Source: an uncultured Paracoccaceae bacterium
GTDB lineage: Bacteria; Pseudomonadota; Alphaproteobacteria; Rhodobacterales; Rhodobacteraceae
Assembly: GCA_947495295.1 (NCBI GenBank)
Contig: CANLYJ010000005.1
Location: 124,001-188,000, forward strand
Direction of reading: 5' to 3'
Length of the DNA stretch: 64,000 nt
Position numbers and translations under genes: made by a program. A model generated the notes under the pieces. The model worked only from the letters and a program-made list of their open reading frames with translations. It was not told the DNA's origin and did not search any database. Positions 1-8,791 of the stretch are shown in pieces. Position 1 is the first letter of the stretch. The number at the start of each line of letters is the position of its first letter.

Positions 1-1
1 A

Positions 2-40
2 TTGCGCGACGCGCTGGACGTCAGAGAGACCGATATCTAG
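2..40 (+). CDS. possible 3' end of an upstream gene (partial)
   Basis: The first 39 bases read in frame 2 as twelve residues ending ALDVRETDI and then TAG. This has ordinary protein composition and ends 31 bases before the GntR regulator starts. The other two forward frames also stay open across the window edge, so the assignment is weak. No family can be named from so short a fragment. Confidence 0.25.
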   Translation: MRDALDVRETDI

Positions 41-71
41 TCGATGTCAAAGCCATCAGAGGGCCCGCTGA

Positions 72-809
72 ATGAACAAGGTGACTGCAATCGATGTCAG
101 ACGCTATGTGGTCGACCTGCTTATGAATGGCAGTCTGGCTGCCAATGCGCGGCTGCCAACCGAACGGGAATTGTCCGAAGCAACAGGCGCCTCGCGCCGC
201 GTTGTACGGCAAGCCCTGTCTTCGATTGAGGCAGAGGGGCTGATATGGCGGCGGCAGGGAAAGGGCACGTTCGCAGGCCAGCCAATTGAACCGGTCAGCG
301 CATTGGCCGCCGAGATCAATCAAACAGCCGAACCCATTGAGGTGATGGAGGCCCGGCTTTGCATCGAACCAGAGATCGCGGCCCTTTGCGCAACGCGGGC
401 CACATCGGATGAGGTCGCGCGTATGTGGGCGCTGGCCCGTCTGCATTACGACGTCGAGGATGATGAGGTGACAGAGCTTTGGGATTCTGCGCTTCACCGC
501 CTGATCGCACGATGCGCCCGCAATCGGCCTTTGCAGACCGCCTATACACTGCTTGATGACACCCGCGCGAGCAGAGATTGGCAGGGCATGCGCGCGCGGA
601 CCCGTTCGGAAAGGTCGCTGCGCGAAACGATGGCGCAGCATATCGCGATTGTGCGCGCGATTGAGGCCGGGGATGCCAGTGCTGCACGCGAGGCGATGCG
701 CGATCACCTTCTGACCCGGATCAATGCTATGTTCCAGGCGGCAGCGCTGGCCGGCACAACAGCCGCCGACAGCGATATCACCTATGATCATGAGGCTTCA
801 CATGTCTGA
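72..809 (+). CDS. GntR-family (FadR/FCD subgroup) transcriptional regulator
   Basis: A 245-residue regulator. The N-terminal ~75 residues form a GntR winged helix-turn-helix, with the typical run RLPTERELSEATGASRRVVR followed by the beta-hairpin wing (RRQGKGTFAG). Residues ~85-225 look like an FCD ligand-binding domain, all-helical with His and Asp/Glu positions that commonly hold a metal or small carboxylate. The 3' end overlaps the amidase start (ATG at 802) by 8 bases, so the two are translationally coupled and the regulator probably senses a substrate of the amidase pathway. FadR-type GntR proteins usually repress neighbouring catabolic genes. The ligand is unknown. Confidence 0.85.
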   Translation: MNKVTAIDVRRYVVDLLMNGSLAANARLPTERELSEATGASRRVVRQALSSIEAEGLIWRRQGKGTFAGQPIEPVSALAAEINQTAEPIEVMEARLCIEPEIAALCATRATSDEVARMWALARLHYDVEDDEVTELWDSALHRLIARCARNRPLQTAYTLLDDTRASRDWQGMRARTRSERSLRETMAQHIAIVRAIEAGDASAAREAMRDHLLTRINAMFQAAALAGTTAADSDITYDHEASHV

Positions 810-2451
810 CACGCCCTTTACTTCGGCTGATATCGCAGCGGCAGAACGGCTGGTCGGCGTGACCTATACGGCGCAGGAACGGGCGCAGATGCTGGATAAT
901 CTGGAAGGGCAGATTGCCGCAGCACAGGCGCGCAGGGTGGTCGATCTGCCGAATGCGTCGCCCATGGCGCTGCGCTTCGACCCGCGCCTTCCGGGATTCA
1001 AAATGCCGACTGACAGCGGCGTTTCGGTGCGCGCGGTCGACAGACCGCTGCCAACAGATGACGCCGATATCGCCTTTGCAACCTTGCCCGAACTGTCCAG
1101 TTGGATCGCCTCGGGGGCGCTCACCAGCCGCCGCCTGACCGAGATTTATTTGACCCGGATCGCGGCGCTTAACCCGACATTGTTCTGTTTTGCGACCGTC
1201 ACAGCGGATTTGGCGCTGTCAGAAGCTGACACGATGGATGGGCTGACCCGCAAAGGTCAAAGCCTCGGTCCGTTACACGGGGTACCCTACGGGTTGAAAG
1301 ACCTCTTCGATACGCAGGATGTCGTCACCGGCTGGGGGGCAGAACCATATCGCGACCGGGTGCCGGACACGGATGCGCGCATCGTCACGCTTTTGCGGGC
1401 GGCGGGTGCGGTCCTGCTGGGCAAGACGACGGTCGGGGCATTGGCCTATAACGATATCTGGTATGGTGGCCAAACCCGTAACCCGTGGAATCCGCAAGAA
1501 GGCGCATCCGGTTCAAGTGCGGGGTCGGCCTCGGCCACGGCTGCGGGGCTATGTGGTTTTTCGATTGGCACCGAAACGCTTGGCTCCATCACATCGCCAT
1601 GCCAACGCTGTGGGACAACGGGTTTGCGCCCGACTTTCGGAAGGGTCAGCCGCACAGGTGCGATGGCATTGTGCTGGTCGCTCGACAAGGTTGGTCCGAT
1701 CTGCCGTGGGGTAGAAGACACCGCATTGGTGCTTGACGCATTGAACGGGGCGGATACGGATGATCTGGGGTCCATTGCAGCGCCTTTCAGCTATGACGCG
1801 CAGCGCGATATCAGCGGGCTGAAACTGGGCTACCTGCCTGAAGCCTTTGGCGACGGGGCGACCGATGTCGATCACGCCGCACTGACCGCGGCAAAGGAAC
1901 TGGGCGTCAACGTGGTTGAAACATCGTTGCCTGACCTGCCCTACGACGCGCTGATGAATATCGTCTACGCAGAAGCCGCCGCCGCCTTTGAACAGCTCAC
2001 CTTGTCGGATTTGGATGACACGCTGACATGGCAGGATCCCAGCGCATGGCCGAACATCTTCCGTAAGGCACGGTTTCTATCCGCAGTGGATCACGTCCAA
2101 CTCGACCGGCTGCGCTATCTCGTGATGCAGGCCGTTGATACCCTGTTTCGTGATGTTGATGCGCTTATTGGCCCGTTTTCAACCGGGCCCATGCTGGTCG
2201 CATCCAATTTCACGGGACATCCCTGCCTTCATCTGCGCGCAGGTTTTGAACGGCACAAGACGCGCAGGCCGGGATCACTGGCCGCCGGAAAACTGTCCGC
2301 TGGTGCCGAGGGTCCAGCAGGCGAGACATTTCTTGTTCCACAAGGTATTTCGATCTGGGGACGCCTGTTTGATGAAGGCACGATCCTGAACATCGGACGT
2401 GCCTTGGAACACAAACTCGACCAGTCCGCCCGCACGCCACTGGAGTTATGA
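802..2451 (+). CDS. amidase-signature-family amidohydrolase
   Basis: 549 residues from the ATG at 802; an in-frame start at 724 lies well inside the regulator gene and is unlikely. The amidase-signature catalytic triad is visible: Lys166 in GLKDLFD, the cis-Ser near 238 in GASGSSAGSA, and the nucleophile Ser262 in GSITSP. The 24-residue spacing between the two serines matches the family. The enzyme hydrolyses a C-N amide bond; the substrate cannot be read from sequence. The extra ~100 N-terminal residues before the core and the absence of GatB/GatC neighbours argue against the GatA subunit of tRNA amidotransferase. It overlaps the next gene by four bases (ATGA). Confidence 0.85.
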   Translation: MSDTPFTSADIAAAERLVGVTYTAQERAQMLDNLEGQIAAAQARRVVDLPNASPMALRFDPRLPGFKMPTDSGVSVRAVDRPLPTDDADIAFATLPELSSWIASGALTSRRLTEIYLTRIAALNPTLFCFATVTADLALSEADTMDGLTRKGQSLGPLHGVPYGLKDLFDTQDVVTGWGAEPYRDRVPDTDARIVTLLRAAGAVLLGKTTVGALAYNDIWYGGQTRNPWNPQEGASGSSAGSASATAAGLCGFSIGTETLGSITSPCQRCGTTGLRPTFGRVSRTGAMALCWSLDKVGPICRGVEDTALVLDALNGADTDDLGSIAAPFSYDAQRDISGLKLGYLPEAFGDGATDVDHAALTAAKELGVNVVETSLPDLPYDALMNIVYAEAAAAFEQLTLSDLDDTLTWQDPSAWPNIFRKARFLSAVDHVQLDRLRYLVMQAVDTLFRDVDALIGPFSTGPMLVASNFTGHPCLHLRAGFERHKTRRPGSLAAGKLSAGAEGPAGETFLVPQGISIWGRLFDEGTILNIGRALEHKLDQSARTPLEL

Positions 2452-3062
2452 TTATGACAAAACCAAAGATCGAAGAACGCGAAAACGGACCCATTGTTGC
2501 CACCGGTGTCAGCAGCTTGACTGGCCCGGATGGTCCAATTGAAGTGAAGCCCGTTATGGCGCTTTGCCGTTGTGGCGCCTCCAAAAACAAACCGTTCTGC
2601 GATGGCAGTCATAACGATATCGGTTTCGAAAGTCGGGGTGGGACACCAGCCGGGCGTGACCGTATCATTGCATATGAAGGCAAAGAGGCGACGGTGAACT
2701 ATAACCCGCTTTTGTGTTCACATGCGGCCGAATGCGGCCGATTGGCCAGCAATATCTTCAACCCGGCGCAAAAACCCTGGGTACAGCCAGATAACGGAAC
2801 CATGGCGGAGCTAGAGGCGGTGATTGCCGCATGTCCATCCGGTGCATTATCCTTTGCAGGCCCCGACCACCGCTATGCCGACCGGTCGCAGATCGAAATC
2901 GAAAAGAACGGCCCCTATTGGGTGCGTGACATCCCGGCCCCAACCGATGACCGGGCCGAAGGGGCCGCGCCGGATAAATATGTACTCTGCCGCTGCGGAT
3001 TGTCGGGCAACAAACCCTATTGCGACGGCACGCATCGCGATGCGAAATGGACGGATGATTAA
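2448..3062 (+). CDS. CDGSH iron-sulfur protein with central Fer4_19-like domain
   Basis: 204 residues with two CDGSH 2Fe-2S motifs: Cys40, Cys42, Cys51 and His55 near the N-terminus, and Cys181, Cys183, Cys192 and His196 at the C-terminus, each in the form CxCG...NKP(F/Y)CDG(S/T)H. Between them (~80-150) is a divergent ferredoxin-like segment with LLCSHAAECG and AACPSGAL, as in the Fer4_19 family. The CDGSH-Fer4_19-CDGSH order is a known bacterial architecture, probably a soluble electron-transfer or redox-sensing protein. The ATG at 2448 overlaps the amidase stop; an ATG at 2454 is an alternative start. Operon membership with the amidase is clear, but why a redox protein is there is not. Confidence 0.85.
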   Translation: MIMTKPKIEERENGPIVATGVSSLTGPDGPIEVKPVMALCRCGASKNKPFCDGSHNDIGFESRGGTPAGRDRIIAYEGKEATVNYNPLLCSHAAECGRLASNIFNPAQKPWVQPDNGTMAELEAVIAACPSGALSFAGPDHRYADRSQIEIEKNGPYWVRDIPAPTDDRAEGAAPDKYVLCRCGLSGNKPYCDGTHRDAKWTDD

Positions 3063-3123
3063 CATGTCGATCATATCAGGGCGCTAGAAGGGTTTGATAG
3101 GTTAATAATTCGTTGGACCACCC

Positions 3124-3161
3124 GGCGCAGGGGTCCGACAGAAGTCCGACGCATGTCCGAC
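3124..3161 (+). repeat. phased 11-bp tandem repeat (GTCCGAC units), copy A
   Basis: GTCCGAC occurs at 3133, 3144 and 3155, exactly 11 bp apart, with unrelated four-base spacers. The block is introduced by GGCGCAGGGGTCCGAC (3124-3139). The same 16-mer, followed by the same 11-bp phasing, occurs inverted at 59526-59574. Each unit is nearly palindromic (GTC-N-GAC). It lies 60-100 bp after the CDGSH gene and just upstream of the rimP promoter. I do not recognise it as a named repeat family. Confidence 0.7.
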
Positions 3162-3181
3162 GTGATGCAGACGGGATGAAT

Positions 3182-3213
3182 TTGACCTAAAGTATTGAAC
3201 AAAAACACATATT
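3182..3213 (+). promoter_or_regulatory. candidate sigma-70-type promoter for the rimP-nusA-infB operon
   Basis: TTGACC at 3182-3187 is a good -35 element. The matching -10 is weak: ACACAT at 3205 with 17-bp spacing, or CATATT at 3208. It lies directly upstream of the leader hairpins at 3215-3364. Poor -10 elements behind a conserved TTGAC are common in Rhodobacterales. Confidence 0.45.
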
Positions 3214-3365
3214 TGCCATTTCCAACGAAATGGCATGTTTTCGCCCCCAAACCACCCTTGCAGACTCGCACAGGGCGGCGTATATGACGACCAACAGCGG
3301 CGTTTTGGCTTCCACCCCCAAGGCTCCACCGGGAAATATCAACGGGCCGCGCGCCCGTTTTTTTG
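3211..3365 (+). ncRNA. rimP leader (putative transcription attenuator)
   Basis: The ~155-nt leader between promoter and rimP contains a perfect 7-bp hairpin (GCCATTT 3215-3221 with AAATGGC 3228-3234). Near its 3' end is an intrinsic terminator: AACGGGC (3341-3347), a 5-nt loop, GCCCGTT (3353-3359), with seven T residues at 3358-3364. The terminator is only 27 bases before the rimP ATG and would stop transcription before the operon. This fits the published alphaproteobacterial rimP-leader attenuator upstream of rimP-nusA-infB; assignment to that family is from position and layout, not a covariance search. Confidence 0.65.
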
Positions 3366-3391
3366 TGCCGCAACATAGGCGGTTTTGATCG

Positions 3392-3967
3392 ATGAATGAC
3401 CTGATTGCAAAAGCAGCGATAGATCGGCGTGTCGCCGAAATCATCACCCCCGTCGTCGAAGACATGGGATTTGAAGTCGTGCGTGTCCGGATGATGAGCG
3501 GCAAGGAAACGATCCTGCAAATCATGGTGCAACGCCCCGATGGCCAGATCGAAGTCGACGAATGTGGGCAGATTTCAACGGCGCTCAGCGCTGTTCTGGA
3601 TGTTGAGGATCCGATCCTTGACGAATATAATCTTGAGGTCTCAAGCCCCGGTATCGACCGGCCGCTGACCCGGCTGAAGGATTTTGATCAATGGCAGGGT
3701 TTCGAGGCCAAGGTCGAAACCGAACAACTGATCGACGGGCGCCGCCGGTTCAAAGGTGAACTGGCCGGGGTCGAAGGCGACGAGGTTCTGATCAACATCA
3801 CCGAAGGCACCGTTGGTCTGAAATTTGAATGGCTGTCAGACGCCAAACTGGTGCTGACAGATGAATTGATCCGCGATGTTTTGCGCGGGCGCAAGGATGC
3901 GGGCCAGATCGACGAGGCCCAGTTTGATGAAATCGAAACCATCATCGATGGCGAGGAGAACACATAG
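3392..3967 (+). CDS. rimP: ribosome maturation factor RimP
   Basis: 191 residues of the usual RimP length and layout: an N-terminal alpha/beta domain (~1-90, with [14 protein letters not shown] and the conserved [11 protein letters not shown] at ~87-97), then a C-terminal SH3-like barrel. RimP binds the 30S subunit during late assembly of its head domain. The gene is first in the rimP-nusA-ylxR-infB operon, with the nusA start immediately after its stop. Transcription must read through the leader terminator at 3341-3364. Confidence 0.97.
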   Translation: MNDLIAKAAIDRRVAEIITPVVEDMGFEVVRVRMMSGKETILQIMVQRPDGQIEVDECGQISTALSAVLDVEDPILDEYNLEVSSPGIDRPLTRLKDFDQWQGFEAKVETEQLIDGRRRFKGELAGVEGDEVLINITEGTVGLKFEWLSDAKLVLTDELIRDVLRGRKDAGQIDEAQFDEIETIIDGEENT

Positions 3968-5596
3968 ATGGCAATCACATCAGCCAACCAGCTAGAGCTT
4001 TTGCAAACAGCAGAGGCCGTCGCACGCGAAAAGATGATCGACCCCAACCTGGTCGTCGAAGCGATGGAAGAATCGCTCGCCCGTGCCGCCAAGTCCCGCT
4101 ATGGCGCGGAAATGGATATCCGCGTGGCCATCGACCGCAAGACCGGCAAGGCAACATTCACCCGCGTCCGCACCGTGGTTGAGGATGAAGAGCTTGAAAA
4201 TTATCAGGCCGAATTCACCGTCGAACAGGCCAAGCAATACATGGAAGACCCAGAGGTCGGCCAACAGCTGATCGAAGAGGTGCCACCGGTTGAACTGGGC
4301 CGCATCGCCGCGCAATCGGCCAAGCAGGTCATCCTGCAAAAGGTCCGCGAAGCTGAGCGTGACAAGCAATACGAAGAATTCAAAGACAAGGCTGGCACGA
4401 TCATCAACGCACTGGTCAAACGCGAAGAATACGGCAACGTCATCGTTGATGTGGGCGCCGGTGAAGCCGTCCTGCGCCGCAATGAAAAGATCGGTCGCGA
4501 GGCGTACCGCCCCAATGACCGTATCCGTTGCTACATCAAGGAAGTGCGCCGCGAACAGCGCGGCCCGCAGATTTTCCTGTCGCGTACTGCACCGGAATTC
4601 ATGGCTGAACTGTTCAAGATGGAAGTGCCCGAAATCTACGAAGGCATCATCGAGATCAAGGCCGTCGCCCGTGATCCCGGATCACGCGCAAAGATTGCGG
4701 TTATCAGCTACGACAACTCTATCGATCCGGTCGGTGCCTGCGTTGGTATGCGCGGCAGCCGCGTGCAGGCCGTCGTGAATGAATTGCAGGGCGAAAAGAT
4801 CGACATCATTCCATGGAATGAAGATATGCCAACGTTCCTTGTGAACGCGCTGCAACCAGCCGAGGTGGCCAAGGTTGTTCTGGACGAAGAAGCCGGCAAA
4901 ATCGAAGTTGTCGTTCCCGAAGAACAGCTTTCGCTGGCGATCGGTCGTCGTGGTCAGAACGTGCGACTTGCCAGCCAGCTGACCGGCCTTGATATCGACA
5001 TCATGACCGAAGAAGAAGAATCCAAACGGCGTCAGGCAGAATTCGAACTGCGGACGAAATTGTTCATGGATACCCTTGATCTGGACGAGTTCTTTGCCCA
5101 ACTACTGGTGTCTGAAGGGTTCACCAATCTCGAAGAAGTGGCCTATGTTGAGTTGGAAGAACTTCTGGTCATCGAAGGCGTGGATGAGGCGACAGCAGGC
5201 GAATTGCAGGCTCGTGCCCGCGATTACCTTGATGCGCAGGCGAAAAAGGCGATGGAGGCCGCCCGCGCATTGGGCGTTGAAGACAGCCTTGTGAACTTCG
5301 AAGGACTGACACCCCAAATGCTTGAGGCATTGGGCGGTGACGGCGTGAAAACGCTGGAAGACTTCGCAACTTGTGCAGATTGGGAACTGGCCGGTGGCTG
5401 GACCACCATTGATGGTGAACGGGTCAAGGATGACGGGGTTCTGGAACCATTTGATGTCTCGCTCGAAGAGGCGCAGAATATGGTCATGACCGCCCGCGTC
5501 ATGCTGGGCTGGGTTGATCCGGCTGATCTTGAGGCGGATGCCGAAGAAGACGACGCAGAAAACGGCGATGCAGTCGAAGAGGAAGCGGAGGCCTGA
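3968..5596 (+). CDS. nusA: transcription termination/antitermination protein NusA
   Basis: 542 residues: N-terminal RNA-polymerase-binding domain (~1-125), S1 domain (~130-200), two KH domains (~200-345, including [16 protein letters not shown] and [13 protein letters not shown]), and C-terminal helix-hairpin-helix/acidic repeats (~370-520) ending in a strongly acidic tail. NusA binds RNA polymerase and nascent RNA and controls pausing, termination and antitermination. It may therefore act on the attenuator at 3341-3364 that precedes its own operon (inference). The ATG follows the rimP stop directly. Confidence 0.98.
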   Translation: MAITSANQLELLQTAEAVAREKMIDPNLVVEAMEESLARAAKSRYGAEMDIRVAIDRKTGKATFTRVRTVVEDEELENYQAEFTVEQAKQYMEDPEVGQQLIEEVPPVELGRIAAQSAKQVILQKVREAERDKQYEEFKDKAGTIINALVKREEYGNVIVDVGAGEAVLRRNEKIGREAYRPNDRIRCYIKEVRREQRGPQIFLSRTAPEFMAELFKMEVPEIYEGIIEIKAVARDPGSRAKIAVISYDNSIDPVGACVGMRGSRVQAVVNELQGEKIDIIPWNEDMPTFLVNALQPAEVAKVVLDEEAGKIEVVVPEEQLSLAIGRRGQNVRLASQLTGLDIDIMTEEEESKRRQAEFELRTKLFMDTLDLDEFFAQLLVSEGFTNLEEVAYVELEELLVIEGVDEATAGELQARARDYLDAQAKKAMEAARALGVEDSLVNFEGLTPQMLEALGGDGVKTLEDFATCADWELAGGWTTIDGERVKDDGVLEPFDVSLEEAQNMVMTARVMLGWVDPADLEADAEEDDAENGDAVEEEAEA

Positions 5597-5621
5597 TCGC
5601 AGGCCTTCGGGAATCTGAAAG

Positions 5622-6254
5622 ATGGCGCGTGGGGGTCATAACAAGGAACGCGGCGATGCGGAGCGTAAATGCATCGTCACGGGCGAGGTGCAGCCAAAGG
5701 CTGGGCTGATCCGCTTTGTTGTGGGGCCTGATAATCAGGTGTTTCCTGATGTGTTAGGCAAATTGCCCGGGCGCGGCATGTATGTGACGGCGGACCGTAA
5801 GGCGCTGGAGGAGGCGACCAAAGGCCAATTCTCGCGCGGGGCCAAACAGGCGGTAACGGTGCCGGACGGGCTGGCGGATGAAATCGAACGGCAACTGGCC
5901 CGCCATACGATTGACCTGATCGCATTGACCCGTAAATCGGGCCGCGCGGTCTGCGGATTTGAAAAGGTAAAGGGCTGGCTCGCCGGTGGTGAACGGGTCC
6001 GGGTTCTGTTGCAGGCCTCTGACGGGTCGGAACGGGGCAAAGCAAAACTATGGACGCCAGAGGGCGCCCGCTACTTTGGCTGCCTGACGTCAACCGAATT
6101 GGGTTTGGCATTTGGGCGGCAAACTGTGATACATGGCGCGCTTGCCACTGGTGGACTCAGCAATCGTGTTGTAGAGGAAGCCACAAAGCTACGCGGTTTG
6201 CGCGAAGGGAACGGCGGCGATACGGCCTCCGGGAAGGATAAAGAAGCTAGATGA
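5622..6254 (+). CDS. ylxR: YlxR-family RNA-binding protein with L7Ae-like C-terminal domain
   Basis: 210 residues. The N-terminal ~90 form a YlxR/DUF448 domain, recognisable by ERKCIVTGE and KLPGRGMYV. Residues ~95-185 ([22 protein letters not shown]) resemble an L7Ae/L30e-like RNA-binding fold, followed by a charged tail. The fusion is common in alphaproteobacteria between nusA and infB. YlxR is a nucleic-acid-binding protein linked to transcription/translation control; its exact role here is not known. It starts 25 bases after nusA and overlaps infB by four bases (ATGA), so it is translationally coupled to IF-2. Confidence 0.92.
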   Translation: MARGGHNKERGDAERKCIVTGEVQPKAGLIRFVVGPDNQVFPDVLGKLPGRGMYVTADRKALEEATKGQFSRGAKQAVTVPDGLADEIERQLARHTIDLIALTRKSGRAVCGFEKVKGWLAGGERVRVLLQASDGSERGKAKLWTPEGARYFGCLTSTELGLAFGRQTVIHGALATGGLSNRVVEEATKLRGLREGNGGDTASGKDKEAR

Positions 6255-8734
6255 GCGATAACGACGGTAAAAAGACACTCGGTCTGGGTGGTTCGCGTCC
6301 AAGTAACGTGAAGCAAAGTTTCAGCCATGGGCGGACCAAGAACGTCGTGGTGGAAACCAAGCGTAAGCGCGTTGTGGTGCCAAAGCCGGGTGCGGCAAAA
6401 CCAACTGGCAAGCCATCTGGTCCTGTCGGCGGTGACCCGTCAAAGCGTCCTGCAGGCATTTCGGATGCAGAGCTGGAACGCCGGATGAAGGCGCTGGCCA
6501 ATGCCAAGGCACGCGAGGCTGAAGAACAGGCCAAACGCGAAGCCGAGGAAAAGGCTCGCGCCGCCGAACGCGAAGCCCGCCGCGCCGAGATCGAAGCCAA
6601 AGAGGCCGAAGACAAAGCCCGCGAAGAACGCGCCAAGGCTAAGGCCGAGGAAGAAGAACGCAAAAAAGCAGAAGCCGCGCGCAAAAAAGCCGCAGCCGAC
6701 GCGCCACCGGCAGCGGCGGCTGTTCCCGGTGAAACGGCCGTTGATCGTCCGACACGGGCGAAAGTCGATCGCGAACGCGACACCAAGAATGATCGCACCA
6801 ATAAGGCAAAGCCGGGCGGTCGCTCCGATGACGGTCGCCGGTCTGGTAAACTGACGCTGAATGACGCGATGGCGGGCCGCGATGGTGGCCGCCAGCGTTC
6901 CATGGCTGCGATGAAGCGCAAGCAGGACCGCGCCCGCGCCAAGGCAATGGGTGTGTCTGCTGAACGTGAAAAGGTGTTCCGCGAAGTGGCGCTGCCAGAG
7001 GCGATTACCGTTTCTGAACTGGCCAACAGGATGACTGAACGTGTGGCCGATGTGGTCAAGGCCTTGATGACAAACGGCATCATGGCGACCCAGAACCAAA
7101 CGATTGACGCCGACACTGCCGAATTGATCATCGAAGAATTCGGGCACACCGTGGTCCGCGTCTCTGACGCGGATGTGGAAGACGTTATTCAGGCCGTCGA
7201 AGACAAGCCCGAAGATCTACAAGCACGCCCACCGATCATCACGATTATGGGCCATGTTGACCACGGGAAAACATCGCTGCTTGATGCGATCCGCAATGCC
7301 AAGGTTGTGGCGGGCGAGGCTGGCGGCATTACCCAGCATATTGGTGCCTATCAGGTGAAAACCGATGGCGGTTCTGTCCTGTCATTCCTTGATACACCGG
7401 GCCACGCGGCGTTTACGTCCATGCGTTCACGCGGGGCGCAGGTGACGGATATCGTCGTGCTTGTTGTGGCGGCTGATGATGCGGTCATGCCGCAGACGAT
7501 CGAGGCGATCAACCACGCCAAAGCGGCTGAAGTACCGATGATCGTGGCGATCAACAAGATCGATAAGCCCGAAGCGAATGCCGACAAGGTGCGCACCGAT
7601 CTGTTGCAGCACGAGGTCATCGTCGAAAAGATGTCCGGCGAAGTGCAGGATGTCGAAGTCTCTGCCATCTCTGGTCAGGGTCTGGATGAACTGCTTGAAG
7701 CCATCGCGCTGCAAGCTGAAATTCTTGAACTGAAAGCGAACCCTGACCGGGCCGCCGAAGGTGCCGTGATCGAGGCGCAACTTGACGTGGGCCGTGGCCC
7801 CGTGGCGACTGTTCTGGTGCAGAACGGGACATTGCGTCAGGGTGACATCTTTGTTGTAGGTGAACAGCACGGTAAGGTCCGCGCGCTGATCAACGACAAG
7901 GGTGAGCGGGTGAACGAAGCTGGCCCATCCGTCCCGGTTGAGGTGCTGGGCCTGAACGGCACACCCGAAGCTGGTGACGTGCTGAACGTGGTCGAAACCG
8001 ATGCGCAGGCCCGCGAAATCGCTGAATATCGCGAAAAAGCGGCCAAGGAAAAGCGCGCAGCTGCCGGTGCGGCTACGACCCTTGAACAGCTGATGGCCAA
8101 CGCGAAAGAGAACGAAAACGTCAGCGAACTGCCGATTTTGGTCAAGGCCGACGTACAAGGTTCTGCCGAGGCAATCGTGCAGGCGATGGAAAAGATCGGC
8201 AACGACGAGGTGCGCGTGCGCGTGCTGCATTCGGGCGTTGGTGCGATCACTGAAACGGATATCGGCCTTGCCGAAGCATCCGGCGCACCTGTCTTCGGCT
8301 TCAACGTGCGCGCGAACGCGTCCGCGCGGAACACGGCCAACCAGAAGGGTGTGGAAATCCGTTACTATTCAGTGATCTACGACCTTGTGGATGACGTGAA
8401 GAAAGCGGCTTCTGGTCTGCTCTCTGCTGAAATTCAGGAAAAGTTCATCGGTTACGCGACCATCAAAGAGGTCTTCAAAGTCTCCAACGTGGGCAAGGTT
8501 GCCGGCTGTATTGTCACTGAAGGTGTCGCGCGCCGTTCTGCCGGTGTGCGTCTGCTGCGTGACAATGTGGTGATCCACGAAGGTACGCTGAAAACGCTCA
8601 AGCGCTTCAAGGATGAGGTACCCGAGGTGCAATCAGGTCAGGAATGCGGGATGGCATTCGAAAACTACGATGACATCCGCCCCGATGACGTGATCGAAAT
8701 CTTTGAACGGACAGAGGTCGAACGCGAGCTTTGA
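6251..8734 (+). CDS. infB: translation initiation factor IF-2
   Basis: 827 residues. A long charged Ala/Glu/Lys/Arg-rich N-terminal region (~70-235, coiled-coil-like) precedes the IF-2 N domain (~250-310) and the GTPase. The G1 motif GHVDHGKT is at ~333-340, DTPGHAA is G3 and NKID is G4; domains II, III and the fMet-tRNA-binding C-terminal domain follow. IF-2 places initiator tRNA on the 30S subunit and promotes subunit joining. The low-complexity N-terminus is normal for the family and is not a sign of frameshift. A strong terminator follows at 8755; rbfA is not in the window. Confidence 0.98.
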   Translation: MSDNDGKKTLGLGGSRPSNVKQSFSHGRTKNVVVETKRKRVVVPKPGAAKPTGKPSGPVGGDPSKRPAGISDAELERRMKALANAKAREAEEQAKREAEEKARAAEREARRAEIEAKEAEDKAREERAKAKAEEEERKKAEAARKKAAADAPPAAAAVPGETAVDRPTRAKVDRERDTKNDRTNKAKPGGRSDDGRRSGKLTLNDAMAGRDGGRQRSMAAMKRKQDRARAKAMGVSAEREKVFREVALPEAITVSELANRMTERVADVVKALMTNGIMATQNQTIDADTAELIIEEFGHTVVRVSDADVEDVIQAVEDKPEDLQARPPIITIMGHVDHGKTSLLDAIRNAKVVAGEAGGITQHIGAYQVKTDGGSVLSFLDTPGHAAFTSMRSRGAQVTDIVVLVVAADDAVMPQTIEAINHAKAAEVPMIVAINKIDKPEANADKVRTDLLQHEVIVEKMSGEVQDVEVSAISGQGLDELLEAIALQAEILELKANPDRAAEGAVIEAQLDVGRGPVATVLVQNGTLRQGDIFVVGEQHGKVRALINDKGERVNEAGPSVPVEVLGLNGTPEAGDVLNVVETDAQAREIAEYREKAAKEKRAAAGAATTLEQLMANAKENENVSELPILVKADVQGSAEAIVQAMEKIGNDEVRVRVLHSGVGAITETDIGLAEASGAPVFGFNVRANASARNTANQKGVEIRYYSVIYDLVDDVKKAASGLLSAEIQEKFIGYATIKEVFKVSNVGKVAGCIVTEGVARRSAGVRLLRDNVVIHEGTLKTLKRFKDEVPEVQSGQECGMAFENYDDIRPDDVIEIFERTEVEREL

Positions 8735-8754
8735 TCTGACCGATAGACCAAAAG

Positions 8755-8786
8755 AAAGGGCGGGCTGAAAGGCGCGCCCTTTTTTC
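8755..8786 (+). terminator. intrinsic terminator of the rimP-nusA-infB operon
   Basis: AAAGGGCG (8755-8762) pairs with CGCCCTTT (8775-8782) across a 12-nt loop, followed by a T tract to 8785. It begins 21 bases after the infB stop and lies between convergent genes; it ends only a few bases before the 3' end of the FAD/GcvT gene, so it may serve both strands. Confidence 0.85.
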
Positions 8787-8791
8787 ATTGG

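Noticed and set aside
6450..6960. Possible frameshift in the Ala/Glu/Lys-rich start of infB
   Set aside because: Charged low-complexity N-termini are normal for alphaproteobacterial IF-2 and the frame is continuous.
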